Part shown: one piece after another, positions 8,889 through 17,469 of the stretch
How the letters are laid out: each line of letters begins with the position of its first letter
Position numbering within the stretch: position 1 is the first letter of the stretch
Assembly (NCBI GenBank): GCA_023410055.1
Contig: JAEYQK010000060.1
Span: 4,405 to 68,404 of the forward strand
Length of the DNA: 64,000 bases
Reading direction: 5' to 3'
Origin: Acidobacteriota bacterium
GTDB lineage: Bacteria; Acidobacteriota; Terriglobia; Terriglobales; Acidobacteriaceae
Notes under the pieces: model-generated
Databases searched by the model: none
The model's input: the letters and a program-made list of their open reading frames with translations, nothing else
What the model was told of the DNA's origin: nothing
Translations under genes and position numbers: made by a program

Positions 8889-9389
8889 ATGCGGATGGAT
8901 TTGATTCAGCCTTTCATAAATGCTGCTGACGCGGTGCTCGCGCAAAGCCTGAACTGCAGTACGTCGATCAACGATGTGGCCATGAGCGAGGATGCCTACC
9001 GGCGCAAGGGTATCGCTGCGCGTATCGCCGTGACTGGCGATATCGAAGGCCGCATCATACTCGACCTCGAACCCGATATGGCAACGAAGGTTGCAAGTGC
9101 GCTTGCTGGGTATGAGGTGTCGCAAACAGACGAACTGGTTCACGAAACGATCTCAGAGCTAGCAAATCTCGTAATCGGTAACGCGGTAACCAGCCTCAAC
9201 GATCAGGGCTACCAGTTCAAGGTACACCCGCCCGAATTCCACACTGACGAAGAGGGAGCTAAGAGTACCGAGGACACGGAGGCGCTTGTCATGTGCTTCG
9301 GTACACCGGTCGGATCGGTATTCATGAACATTGCGATGCACTACAATCGCCGTCGGCGAATGGAAAAAGACTCTGTGCCAGCCGACTGA
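8889..9389 (+). CDS. cheX: CheX-like CheY-P phosphatase
   Basis: 166 residues. The family signature SELANLVIGN, with the Glu and Asn that position the attacking water in CheC/CheX phosphatases, lies near residues 90-101. The preceding strand pattern (GRIILDLEPDMATKVASAL) also fits CheX. It probably ends the signal by dephosphorylating the CheY-like protein encoded 3 bases upstream. It is the last gene of the operon and is followed by a strong terminator. CheX-like domains are also found in non-chemotactic systems, so the exact substrate is inferred. Confidence 0.9.
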   Translation: MRMDLIQPFINAADAVLAQSLNCSTSINDVAMSEDAYRRKGIAARIAVTGDIEGRIILDLEPDMATKVASALAGYEVSQTDELVHETISELANLVIGNAVTSLNDQGYQFKVHPPEFHTDEEGAKSTEDTEALVMCFGTPVGSVFMNIAMHYNRRRRMEKDSVPAD

Positions 9390-9404
9390 ACTGTTCCAAG
9401 CACG

Positions 9405-9437
9405 AAAAAACGGGCGGGGATTCCCGCCCGTTTTTTT
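9405..9437. terminator. Bidirectional intrinsic terminator after the chemosensory operon
   Basis: AAAAAA, then CGGGCGGG (9411-9418), a 4-base loop, CCCGCCCG (9423-9430) and TTTTTTT. The 8-bp GC stem flanked by A- and T-tracts works in both directions. It serves cheX on the plus strand and the lipoprotein gene ending at 9464 on the minus strand. Confidence 0.95.
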
Positions 9438-9463
9438 GTGTGCAAGTCCGAAACTGGCTGTTG

Positions 9464-11131
9464 CTATTGTGGGACCGTTGCAAAGCTAGGTCGCTGACGT
9501 GGGCAGCTCCGCGGCGCTCCTATCTCCATCCATGTCACCCCACCATCCGTGAAGGTACAACCCGCGGTAGTGCAGAATGCTGGATCGCTAGCCCCGCTCT
9601 TCCCCGCGACGGTAGCGCGATAGGCGTGTCCATTCGAACTGCGCGGGACCATTGGCGCGTTGACGAGGTAATTGAAATCCGGCAGCCACGGCTGCGGTGT
9701 ATCGATGGTGCAGTTCATGATGTCTTGGAATGGCGCAACGATCGTAAAAGGTGCTCCATTGTTATCTTTTAGGAAGGAGTTGGTGGATGTGGTGATGATG
9801 TTGGTGCCTGGCTGCTGAATGATGACGGTCGATCCCGCAGGGGCACTCGGGTCTGGGCTGGGGATGACCGACGGATCATGATTAACGACGTAGACCTTCG
9901 TTCCATCCGGACTGGAGACTATGTCGCGTGGTCCAGCCCCTTTGTAGTCGGCAAATGTACTGATGCCGAAGTTATTCGCATCAATCGACGACACGGAAGC
10001 GCTACTTCCGCCGCTAAGCACGTATCCTCGGCTCCCGTCGCTAAGTACGGTTACCGCCAACGGCGCCCCCGGCACATGCACCGTAGCTAGTACCGGCATC
10101 GTTGAATTGGAGGCGAGTTGGCTCGTATCAAAAACCGTGACCGTACCGGCAGCGCTGCTCGTGACCCAGAGTCTCTGGCGTCTTGCGTCGTAAAACATCG
10201 GATGACTTGGCGGAAGATCGGAGGCCGGGCTGGGCGTTGCACCGAAGCTTGCCGAAAGAATCAGACTGTCCGTACTCGTCTTCACCACCCCGACGGTATT
10301 GTTGGCGCGATTCAACACGAAAAGGAGGCTGCTATCGGGAGTAGCAATGGCGTAGACGGGCGATGCAAACCCGGCGATATTGGCTATGCGCGTGCGGTCA
10401 AGCTGTGCGAAGCCGGTAACGGTTCCGCTGCCCTCATTCACCACATAGACCTTCGAGGAATCCGGCAATGCCACCGCCATCACAGGATTTTTATCCACTT
10501 GGTAAGCTTGGATGAAGGTGTTGTTGGTAACGAATGCCATTACGCCAGGTCTGTTCCGATCAACCGAAGTACAGACAGTACCCGAGAGCGTTCCACATGC
10601 CGGCATTGTAGCAAATACTAAAGTCTGCACTATCGAGGCGATGGAATTGACTGGGGCAACATCGATGGTATTCGAAGTTGTAGTGTCAACTTTGGCCGAG
10701 ACCGTAGACGGCATGGATACAGTAAGCGTAGTTGACCCGGATGAAGCTGCCGAGTAGTTAGACAGAGTGTTGCTGCCGCGATTCGCGGTGTACACGACCC
10801 CGGCACTGCTCAGTATCGCGGTCCACGGATTCTCTCCGACGACATGATTGCCACTATTTACGTCGCCTGCAATGTCGATATCGGTAGTACTACCCGGACA
10901 GACCGTATCCGGACCAGAGCTGTTTGTTTCATCGCAGGGCGTTCCGTCCGGAATCGACGAATGATTGACATGCACTCCCTGGTTGCCGACCACGACCGCG
11001 CCCTGAGCCTGTGGGTCACCGCCAGGAGTTGGCAACGGTATTACCACAGGACGATAGGTTTCGCCACAACCCGTCAACAACAGGGCTGCAACAAAGGCGA
11101 CAAAGATAACACTCGCGCGAATGATTCTCAT
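9464..11131 (-). CDS. Beta-propeller (YncE-like) lipoprotein
   Basis: 555 residues. A lipoprotein signal peptide ends in LLLTGC with the lipidated Cys at 22, so it is membrane-anchored outside the cytoplasm. The body has repeated blades with VYVVNEGSGTVTGF, LFVLNRANNTVGVV and VYVVNHDPS patterns typical of YVTN/NHL-type propellers. The C-terminus carries a separate small module (SNGHAYRAT to FTDGGVTWMEIG) resembling a motif seen in carbohydrate-binding or phage-type adhesive proteins. The ATG at 11131 is preferred over the GTG two codons upstream because GGAG lies 5 bases before it. Function is unknown; binding or scaffolding at the envelope is inferred. Confidence 0.85.
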   Translation of the reverse strand: MRIIRASVIFVAFVAALLLTGCGETYRPVVIPLPTPGGDPQAQGAVVVGNQGVHVNHSSIPDGTPCDETNSSGPDTVCPGSTTDIDIAGDVNSGNHVVGENPWTAILSSAGVVYTANRGSNTLSNYSAASSGSTTLTVSMPSTVSAKVDTTTSNTIDVAPVNSIASIVQTLVFATMPACGTLSGTVCTSVDRNRPGVMAFVTNNTFIQAYQVDKNPVMAVALPDSSKVYVVNEGSGTVTGFAQLDRTRIANIAGFASPVYAIATPDSSLLFVLNRANNTVGVVKTSTDSLILSASFGATPSPASDLPPSHPMFYDARRQRLWVTSSAAGTVTVFDTSQLASNSTMPVLATVHVPGAPLAVTVLSDGSRGYVLSGGSSASVSSIDANNFGISTFADYKGAGPRDIVSSPDGTKVYVVNHDPSVIPSPDPSAPAGSTVIIQQPGTNIITTSTNSFLKDNNGAPFTIVAPFQDIMNCTIDTPQPWLPDFNYLVNAPMVPRSSNGHAYRATVAGKSGASDPAFCTTAGCTFTDGGVTWMEIGAPRSCPRQRPSFATVPQ

Positions 11132-11329
11132 CGGCACTCCGCCGTCTCAAAGTACGTATCCACCAAGATTGACCTGAAATAAGGATTCTAAATGGTTTAC
11201 CACTGACGCGCTACCCTCAACAAATTCGTTGGGTTTCATGTACGAACACTGATCTGCCCTGAACGTTGCGGTGTCAGCAAACCTTCGAGAGTCTCTGTGC
11301 ATCAGCTAGCAGTCTCTGGAGTTTTTAGG

Positions 11330-12202
11330 ATGCCAGCTTCGGTTTGGACCGGTTACCTGACTTTCGGCTTGATTTCAATGCCTGTGCGGCTATTTTCGGG
11401 CGCACGAGGCGAACACGTGTCATTTCACATGCTCCATCGCGACGACCACGTGCGTGTGAAGCAACAGCTCATCTGTCCGGCGGAAGAAAAGGTCGTAGAA
11501 CGGGATGAGATTGTAAAGGGATACGAGTATCAGAAGGGCGAGTACGTAATCATTGAACCGGAAGAGATCAAGAAGATCGAGCCAAAGACCGCGAAGTCCA
11601 TGGAGATACTGGAGTTCGTGAAATCCGCGGAGGTGGATCCGATCTATTTCGAATCTTCCTACTACCTTGTGGCGGAGGAGGCAGGGCGCCGTCCTTATGC
11701 TTTGTTAGCTAAGGCTCTGGAAGAAACCGAATACGTCGCGATAGCGAAGCTGACGATGCACAACCGCGAATACACCGTAATCCTAAGACCATTTCGCGGG
11801 GGCATGATGCTCCACACGATGTACTACAAGAACGAAGTTCGAGAAGTGGAAAGCTTCGGCAAAGTCGATGCCGAGTTACGCGAGGCAGAGGTCAAAGTCG
11901 CGCACCAGTTGATCGAAGCGCTCGCCGCACCGTTTGAGCCGGAGAAGTATCACGACACCTTTGAAGACAATCTGAAGAAGCTCATTCAGGCGCGACTTGA
12001 AGGGCAAGAGGTTACGGAGGTTGAAAAACCGAAACGTGTCGCCCCAACAGTCGATCTGATGGCCGCACTCAAGGAGAGCCTGGCACAAATGCCGAAGAAG
12101 CCTCCTCAGAGGGTCGAAGCACTCGAAGAAGCATCGAGTGTGGACATGACTCCGAAGAAGACGCCGGCATCCGCCAAGAGAAGCAAAAAGAAGGTGGCCT
12201 GA
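11330..12202 (+). CDS. ku: Bacterial Ku, DNA end-binding protein
   Basis: 290 residues, typical for bacterial Ku. It begins with SVWTGYLTFGLISMPVRL, the usual Ku N-terminus, and has the core beta-barrel segments (ICPAEEKVVERDEIVKGYEY, YYLVAEEAGRRPYALL). A lysine-rich C-terminal tail ends the protein. It binds double-strand break ends and recruits LigD for non-homologous end joining; no ligD is within the window. ATG 11330 is chosen because GGAG precedes it and family members start here; the frame extends to a GTG at 11297. Confidence 0.96.
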   Translation: MPASVWTGYLTFGLISMPVRLFSGARGEHVSFHMLHRDDHVRVKQQLICPAEEKVVERDEIVKGYEYQKGEYVIIEPEEIKKIEPKTAKSMEILEFVKSAEVDPIYFESSYYLVAEEAGRRPYALLAKALEETEYVAIAKLTMHNREYTVILRPFRGGMMLHTMYYKNEVREVESFGKVDAELREAEVKVAHQLIEALAAPFEPEKYHDTFEDNLKKLIQARLEGQEVTEVEKPKRVAPTVDLMAALKESLAQMPKKPPQRVEALEEASSVDMTPKKTPASAKRSKKKVA

Positions 12203-12263
12203 TCTTTGCCGCGGAGACGAATGCTCTTCCTTTATCGACGGATATTCTGTACTCTCAATCGGC

Positions 12264-13082
12264 GTGGGGCACTCTAGGCACACGAATGCCGTTTTAAGAA
12301 TTAGTGGGTTTGCCTGCGTGTTGCTGGCTCAAACTCAACTGAATGCGAGTACGCTTGGCCGCCAGACGGTGGACCTGCTGCTTCATCGCGCGCCATCAGC
12401 CTCGCTTCTTACCCTTCTGTTCGCAACGATTGCTGCCCGACTTCATTTCGTCACCATCGGAGGCGCGATCGCCGGATCATTTCTCTCGATCGTCATCTAT
12501 GTCTCTGCGGGGCCGGGTGGCTTCGCCGCTCTCGGGATGGTTTTCGCGTTAACAGCCGCAGCCACTCGAATCGGCTACGCGCGTAAGGAGCGTCTGGGAG
12601 CACACGAACAGAAAACAGGCAGGCGCGCCATGCAAGTACTGGCAAATCTGTCGCTGGCAGCCCTGTTCAGTCTATTGTCCATCACCCTTGCGCGACCGTG
12701 GCTGCTGATCTGCGCTACAGCGGCCCTGGCAGAGGCTGCTTCCGACACAGTGTCGAGTGAATTAGGAGAGGCCTGGGCTGACCGAGTCTACCTAGTGACG
12801 ACGTTCAAGCACGTGGCTTTAGGAACCGATGGGGGAATCAGTTTGGCTGGCACTCTAGCAGGACTCGCAGCATCGGTAATCGTGGCGTGGGTATCTTACA
12901 TGTTTCACGTGGTTCCGCGGTATGGGGCCGTGCTCGCAGCTGGAGCGGCGTTTCTAGGAACCTTCGTGGATAGTCTTCTAGGCGCGACGATGGAACGGCG
13001 CGGATGGCTAAACAACAATGCGGTCAATTTCTTGAGCACGGGCGCGGCCGCCGGGTTAGCAGCCGCTCTGCTCGCGATCTGA
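12264..13082 (+). CDS. DUF92 family integral membrane protein
   Basis: 272 residues with about six hydrophobic segments. The motif AAASDTVSSELGE followed by a glycine-rich GTDGGISLAGTLAG and FVDSLLGATMERRGWLNNNAVN is characteristic of DUF92 (TMEM19-like) proteins. Characterised plant and cyanobacterial members act as phytyl-phosphate kinases, so an isoprenoid-phosphate kinase role is possible but not shown. The start is uncertain: the frame opens at a GTG at 12264 without a clear ribosome site, and a later start is possible. It converges on the small zinc-ribbon gene. Confidence 0.85.
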   Translation: MGHSRHTNAVLRISGFACVLLAQTQLNASTLGRQTVDLLLHRAPSASLLTLLFATIAARLHFVTIGGAIAGSFLSIVIYVSAGPGGFAALGMVFALTAAATRIGYARKERLGAHEQKTGRRAMQVLANLSLAALFSLLSITLARPWLLICATAALAEAASDTVSSELGEAWADRVYLVTTFKHVALGTDGGISLAGTLAGLAASVIVAWVSYMFHVVPRYGAVLAAGAAFLGTFVDSLLGATMERRGWLNNNAVNFLSTGAAAGLAAALLAI

Positions 13083-13089
13083 ACCCTCG

Positions 13090-13251
13090 CTACTTCTGTT
13101 CGACTGCCCTGACAAACTCCCACTGTCCGCGACCACACTTGTTGTTGCAGATCGGTAGTTCCTGCCCTGCATCGAACTTGGCCGGCAACTTACAAACGCT
13201 GCACCAGTAAATCCCCGTTTTTTCAGCCTGTGTACCCGGTTTTTGTGCCAT
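13090..13251 (-). CDS. Small zinc-ribbon protein
   Basis: A 53-residue protein with CSVC near 17-20 and CNNKC near 35-39, separated by a short hydrophobic/charged stretch (KLPAKFDAG). Four cysteines in this arrangement make a zinc ribbon or rubredoxin-like knuckle likely. The start ATG at 13251 is chosen because the product then begins MAQKPGTQAEKTG; the frame extends upstream to 13275. Partner and function unknown. Confidence 0.7.
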   Translation of the reverse strand: MAQKPGTQAEKTGIYWCSVCKLPAKFDAGQELPICNNKCGRGQWEFVRAVEQK

Positions 13252-13346
13252 TTCGAATGATTCCTCGCAGCGCAATACGCGCCTTTATGATTTTCGTGCG
13301 TATTTCAATGGTAATCGCTGAAGACGATTCAGGGAATTATTTTCAG

Positions 13347-13976
13347 CTAGGTGATGTTCAACTTCCAGAAGAGATAACTGATGGATTCTCGCGTGACTCC
13401 CACAAATCGGTCCCAGCTGTCGCGAGGAACGGATCCTGTTCGAGGCGCAGCGTAAACGACTATGCCTTGCGCTCTCATCATCTGCTTGACGCGAAACATG
13501 TGGTACGCATCGCTGACCGCCACAGCGTCTTTGATTCCGTTGGTGCGCATGATAGCAGCGGTACGTTGCGCCTGCTCGGCGGTGTTATCGGTTTGGGTCT
13601 CGGCAATGAGGTTGCGATCAGGAATTCCCCGCGCAATCAGGTAGTCTCGACCGACCGAGCCTTCGTTGTATACGGGATCGCCGCCAGCACCCCCGGTAAC
13701 GATGACAATCGGAGCAGTACCGCGAGCGAAGAGGCTGTAGGCGTGATCAAGGCGCGCACGAAAAACAGGCGACGGCCGTCCAGCGTATTCTGCAGCACCA
13801 AAGACGATGATGGCTCCTGCCGGGCGTGTCTCATCGACCTCCGCCTCTCGTGCGACACGGATCGACGTTATCACTAGAAATGCTGCCGTTGCTAGCAACA
13901 ACAGCAAGAACAGACGGACTATCCAGCTTCTCTTTTTGGGCTTTCTGTCTTGTTTGGAAATCGCTGCCTGAATCAT
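13347..13976 (-). CDS. YdcF/SanA family (DUF218) membrane-anchored protein
   Basis: 209 residues with one N-terminal membrane helix (about 18-40) and a DUF218 domain. Diagnostic elements are AIIVFGAAEYAGRPSPVF, IVTGGAGGDP, ESxxTxxN-like ETQTDNTAEQA, and AVAVSDAYHMFR. YdcF/ElyC/SanA proteins act on envelope polysaccharide or lipid-carrier metabolism; the exact reaction is not settled. The ATG at 13976 overlaps the stop of the upstream tsaC gene (ATGA), fixing the start and showing coupling. Confidence 0.9.
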   Translation of the reverse strand: MIQAAISKQDRKPKKRSWIVRLFLLLLLATAAFLVITSIRVAREAEVDETRPAGAIIVFGAAEYAGRPSPVFRARLDHAYSLFARGTAPIVIVTGGAGGDPVYNEGSVGRDYLIARGIPDRNLIAETQTDNTAEQAQRTAAIMRTNGIKDAVAVSDAYHMFRVKQMMRAQGIVVYAAPRTGSVPRDSWDRFVGVTRESISYLFWKLNIT

Positions 13977-14629
13977 TTGCTCCCGAGTGCTTCCGCGATC
14001 TCCTGCGAAGATATGGCGCCTTCGCGCTGAATGCGCCAGCAAGGCTGACCAATCTCGTCAACTGTAAGATCCACGATTGTGGATGCCACTGAGCGAGGAG
14101 AAGTACCGCCATCGACAATGAGGCCGATGCGATCGGCGAGTTGATCGCGAACTTCGTTCGCCGACGTGCATTCGGTCGCCCCACTGAGATTCGCTGAGGT
14201 CGCGGTGATCGGCACGCCAGCTTGGCGAATGACAGCCATCGGGATCTCGGCAGCAGGCACACGGATGGCGATGTTGCCGGTATTTGCGGTCACTTTGAGG
14301 GGCAGTCGCGGCGCGGCCTGGACGATCATCGTCAGTGGCCCCGGCCAGAAGCGTCGTGCCAGTGCATAGAACTCCTCAGGCAGTGGTTTGGCCAGATCTT
14401 CAGCCTGATCTATGCTCCCGATCAGCAACGATAGAGGCTTGTGATGCGATCGCGACTTGATTTCGTAAACCCGATCAACGGCGCGCAAATTGTAAGGGTC
14501 AGCCGCGAGTCCGTAAAACGTATCGGTCGGCATGCCAAGAACTTGGCCGTTGCGTATCTGCTCGGCGACATACATCACGAGCGAACATTCAGGGTTTTTG
14601 CTGTCGATCTTGATGATTTCGGGCGCCAA
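13973..14629 (-). CDS. tsaC: Threonylcarbamoyl-AMP synthase (Sua5/YrdC/TsaC)
   Basis: 218 residues with one YrdC domain and no Sua5 C-terminal domain. Motifs are VLGMPTDTFYGLAADP, YEIKSRSHHKPLSLLI, FWPGPLTMIV and ITATSANLSG. It makes threonylcarbamoyl-AMP from Thr, bicarbonate and ATP, the first step of the t6A37 modification of ANN-decoding tRNAs. The TTG start at 14629 is preceded by GAGGAA. It is coupled to the YdcF gene and divergent from the rRNA methyltransferase gene. Confidence 0.94.
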   Translation of the reverse strand: MAPEIIKIDSKNPECSLVMYVAEQIRNGQVLGMPTDTFYGLAADPYNLRAVDRVYEIKSRSHHKPLSLLIGSIDQAEDLAKPLPEEFYALARRFWPGPLTMIVQAAPRLPLKVTANTGNIAIRVPAAEIPMAVIRQAGVPITATSANLSGATECTSANEVRDQLADRIGLIVDGGTSPRSVASTIVDLTVDEIGQPCWRIQREGAISSQEIAEALGSK

Positions 14630-14796
14630 TCGAATTCCTCGCTTGAGGCTAGGCTGTACCCATCGGAACCGGTGGGGACAGCCAAAACGTGAAAATTAGC
14701 ATAGCACGGAGCAGTCCGCAACCTCAGTAACGAGTTATCGTGGCGCAAATCCCCCGTGAGCCTAAAGCGTGGCGACACTGAGGCTTGCGGTGTACG

Positions 14797-15621
14797 ATGA
14801 ATCGCATGGCCGCAGACTTAAGCGAGAGACTGAGACGTGTCACAAGCGCGCAGAATGCGCTGGTTAAGGAGCTGCGCCGAGCCTTTTCCCGTGGTGAATG
14901 CACGGAGGACGGCTACTGCGCCATCGAGAGCACTAAGATCGTTGATGAGGCGATTCGCAGTGGACTCCGTTTTCGCGCCGTTTTCTTTAGCGAATCGGCT
15001 GCCCAGAACCGCGCGGAGAAACTGCTGCCGCAAATCGGCACGCATGTCGATACGCTGGTGCTCCCGGATGCCATATTCAGCAGTGCTGTCTCAACCGAAA
15101 CCCCACAAGGCGTCGCGGCGCTGGTAAGGCTCAAGGCATCGGGTCTGGAGGCCGCGCTTGAGGCAACCTCGCCCTTTATCGTAAGTCTCGCCGGCATTCA
15201 AGACCCAGGCAATCTGGGAACTATCGTCCGTTCGGCAGAGGCGTTTGGAGCCAATGCCGTGCTGCTGGGCGAGAACACCGTTAGCCAGTTCAACTCGAAG
15301 GCCATTCGAGCCTCCGCCGGATCGCTATTCCGGATGAATACGGTCCGCGCTTCCCTTGAAACGGTTCTGCCGAATCTGCGTGAACGTGGCGTGAAGATTG
15401 TCGGGACGTCCTCACACAAAGGTGTGCCGCTGAACGAGGCAGATTTGTCTGGCTCACTCGCCGTAATCATCGGCAGCGAGGGCGCGGGGATGGCGCGGGA
15501 ACTGATCAACGCGGCTGATTTGAACGTGGTCATTCCCCACTCGCCCAAAGTCGAGTCCCTGAACGCAGGTGTCGCAGCCAGCATCCTGTTGTATGAGGTG
15601 TCGAGACAAAGAGCGAAATGA
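14797..15621 (+). CDS. SpoU/TrmH family RNA 2'-O-methyltransferase
   Basis: 274 residues. An N-terminal substrate-binding domain of about 100 residues is followed by the SPOUT knot with the three family motifs: IQDPGNLGTIVRSAEAFGA, AVIIGSEGAGM, and IPHSPKVESLNAGVAASILL. These enzymes methylate a ribose in rRNA or tRNA using SAM. Which nucleotide is modified cannot be told. The ATG at 14797 was preferred; another ATG is three codons downstream. It overlaps rarA by ATGA. Confidence 0.93.
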   Translation: MNRMAADLSERLRRVTSAQNALVKELRRAFSRGECTEDGYCAIESTKIVDEAIRSGLRFRAVFFSESAAQNRAEKLLPQIGTHVDTLVLPDAIFSSAVSTETPQGVAALVRLKASGLEAALEATSPFIVSLAGIQDPGNLGTIVRSAEAFGANAVLLGENTVSQFNSKAIRASAGSLFRMNTVRASLETVLPNLRERGVKIVGTSSHKGVPLNEADLSGSLAVIIGSEGAGMARELINAADLNVVIPHSPKVESLNAGVAASILLYEVSRQRAK

Positions 15622-17003
15622 GCCTCTTTCAGCCAGCACCGATGCCGCAAGGAGCCACAACGCAGGGTGGCGCACCTCTTGCTGCGCGCATGAGACCGCG
15701 CAACCTCGATGAATTTGTCGGGCAGGAGCACCTGGTCGGTCCTGGGAAGCCGTTGCGCTTGCAGATCGAACGCGATGATCCTGGGTCGATCATCTTCTGG
15801 GGTCCCCCCGGAGTCGGCAAAACCACGCTAGCACAGATCATCGCGAACATCACAAAAGCCGAGTTCATACAGTTTTCGGCCGTGCTCTCGGGTATCAAAG
15901 AGATTAAGCAGGTAATGGCCGATGCCGAGAAAGCTCGACAGTTCGGCACGCGAACTATCGTATTTGTTGACGAGATCCATCGTTTCAACAAGGCGCAGCA
16001 AGACGCATTTCTTCCCTACGTCGAATCGGGAGCGATCAGACTGATCGGTGCAACGACCGAGAATCCTTCGTTCGAAGTGATTGGAGCGTTGCTCTCGCGC
16101 TGTCGCGTCTACGTGCTGAAGCCACTTTCGGAAGAAGAAATTGTAGCTCTGCTCAGAAGCGCTCTTACGGACCAAGCCCGCGGTTTGGGCAGCCTGAACC
16201 TGACTATCTCGGACGATGTTCTGAAGAAGGTTGCGGCGTATTCAAGTGGCGATGCGCGTTCAGCTTACAACGTGCTCGAGGTCGCTGCGGGAGTTGCCAA
16301 GCAGCTCGCCCGACCCGGCGTGCAGCCCGAGATCACCGACGAGATGGTGAAAGACACGCTGCAGAAGCGCGTGTTGCTCTATGACAAAACCGGCGAAGAA
16401 CACTACAACATCATCTCGGCATTGCATAAATCAGTCCGGAATAGCGATCCCGACGCTGCGCTCTATTGGCTTGGACGCATGCTAGAGGCCGGTGAGGATC
16501 CACTGTACGTCGCGCGTCGCGTTGTCAGGATGGCCGTCGAAGACATCGGACTGGCCGATCCTAACGCGCTGCAGCTATGCATGGCGGCAAAAGAAGCGGT
16601 GCACTTCATCGGAATGCCCGAAGGCAATCTGGCGCTCGCCGAAGCAGTTGTTTATCTCTCGATCGCTCCGAAATCAAATGCACTCTATACCGCCTACGGG
16701 CGAGTTCGAAAGGATGTCGAAGAGACCGCAGCCGAACCCGTCCCACTGCACATTCGCAACGCGCCGACGAGCCTGATGAAGGATCTTGGATACAGTGCAG
16801 GCTACCAATACGCCCACAATCTGGAAACGAAAGTTGCCGACATGGAGTGTCTGCCCGATAGCTTGCGCGGCAAGACGTACTATCACCCGACGGAGCAGGG
16901 CATCGAAAAGCGAATCAAAGATCGTCTACAGGAAATCAAGAAATTGCGCGCGCAGGCGGCGCGGTCACAAGCCGCAAAGTCCGACAAACCAGAGAATCAG
17001 TGA
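15618..17003 (+). CDS. rarA: Replication-associated recombination protein RarA/MgsA
   Basis: 461-residue AAA+ ATPase. It opens with PLAARMRPRNLDEFVGQEHL and has Walker A GPPGVGKTTLA, Walker B TIVFVDEIHRFNKAQQD, sensor 1 GATTENPSFE and the MgsA C-terminal domain with TGEEHYNIISALHKSVRNSDPDAALYWLGRML split over two stretches. It acts at stalled replication forks. It is coupled to the methyltransferase gene upstream and its end overlaps the convergent CoA-binding gene by 7 bases. Confidence 0.96.
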   Translation: MSLFQPAPMPQGATTQGGAPLAARMRPRNLDEFVGQEHLVGPGKPLRLQIERDDPGSIIFWGPPGVGKTTLAQIIANITKAEFIQFSAVLSGIKEIKQVMADAEKARQFGTRTIVFVDEIHRFNKAQQDAFLPYVESGAIRLIGATTENPSFEVIGALLSRCRVYVLKPLSEEEIVALLRSALTDQARGLGSLNLTISDDVLKKVAAYSSGDARSAYNVLEVAAGVAKQLARPGVQPEITDEMVKDTLQKRVLLYDKTGEEHYNIISALHKSVRNSDPDAALYWLGRMLEAGEDPLYVARRVVRMAVEDIGLADPNALQLCMAAKEAVHFIGMPEGNLALAEAVVYLSIAPKSNALYTAYGRVRKDVEETAAEPVPLHIRNAPTSLMKDLGYSAGYQYAHNLETKVADMECLPDSLRGKTYYHPTEQGIEKRIKDRLQEIKKLRAQAARSQAAKSDKPENQ

Positions 17004-17407
17004 TTACGTGCGCTGTGCTCTTTCAGGATGCAGCGATCCATCACAACGACGATTCCCTTCTGGCGGGCCTTTTGCGCTGCTTCTTCGTGAACCACCGTTT
17101 CCTGCATCCAGATGACGGGAACTTTAAGTCCGATTGCCTGATCCACGATCGGCGGTACGTTCTCGGGGCGTCGGAAGATATCGACGATGTCGATCTTCTC
17201 GGGAACGTCTGACAACGAAGCGTAGGACTTCTCGCCAAGAACGGACTCAACGCTGGGGTTCACTGGAATGATGCGGTATCCATGATGCTGCAGGTAAGCG
17301 GCAACGCCGTAGCTTGGGCGCATAGGATTGTCGGACACCCCGACAACGGCAATGGTCTTCGCCGACTTGAGTACATCTGTGATCTGATCGGCCTCAGTAA
17401 CGGGCAT
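16997..17407 (-). CDS. CoA-binding domain protein (YccU-like)
   Basis: 136 residues consisting of one Rossmann-type CoA-binding domain: TIAVVGVSDNPMRPSYGVA, YRIIPVNPSVESVLGEKSY, IDIVDIFRRPENVP and VPVIWMQETVVHEEA. This is the stand-alone family related to the succinyl-CoA synthetase CoA-binding fold. The reaction, if any, is unknown. It converges with rarA. Confidence 0.92.
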   Translation of the reverse strand: MPVTEADQITDVLKSAKTIAVVGVSDNPMRPSYGVAAYLQHHGYRIIPVNPSVESVLGEKSYASLSDVPEKIDIVDIFRRPENVPPIVDQAIGLKVPVIWMQETVVHEEAAQKARQKGIVVVMDRCILKEHSARNH

Positions 17408-17469
17408 GAACTCTCTCCAACCGGTGTGTAGAAGCCGTCTGGTGAACGAAAGGTTACCTCAGGCGGCGA

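Noticed and set aside
8382..9143. 253-codon minus-strand frame across the CheY-like and CheX-like genes
   Set aside because: His/Arg-rich shadow of two clear chemotaxis genes.
13230..13877. 215-codon plus-strand frame opposite YdcF
   Set aside because: Shadow of the YdcF gene, which has clear family motifs.
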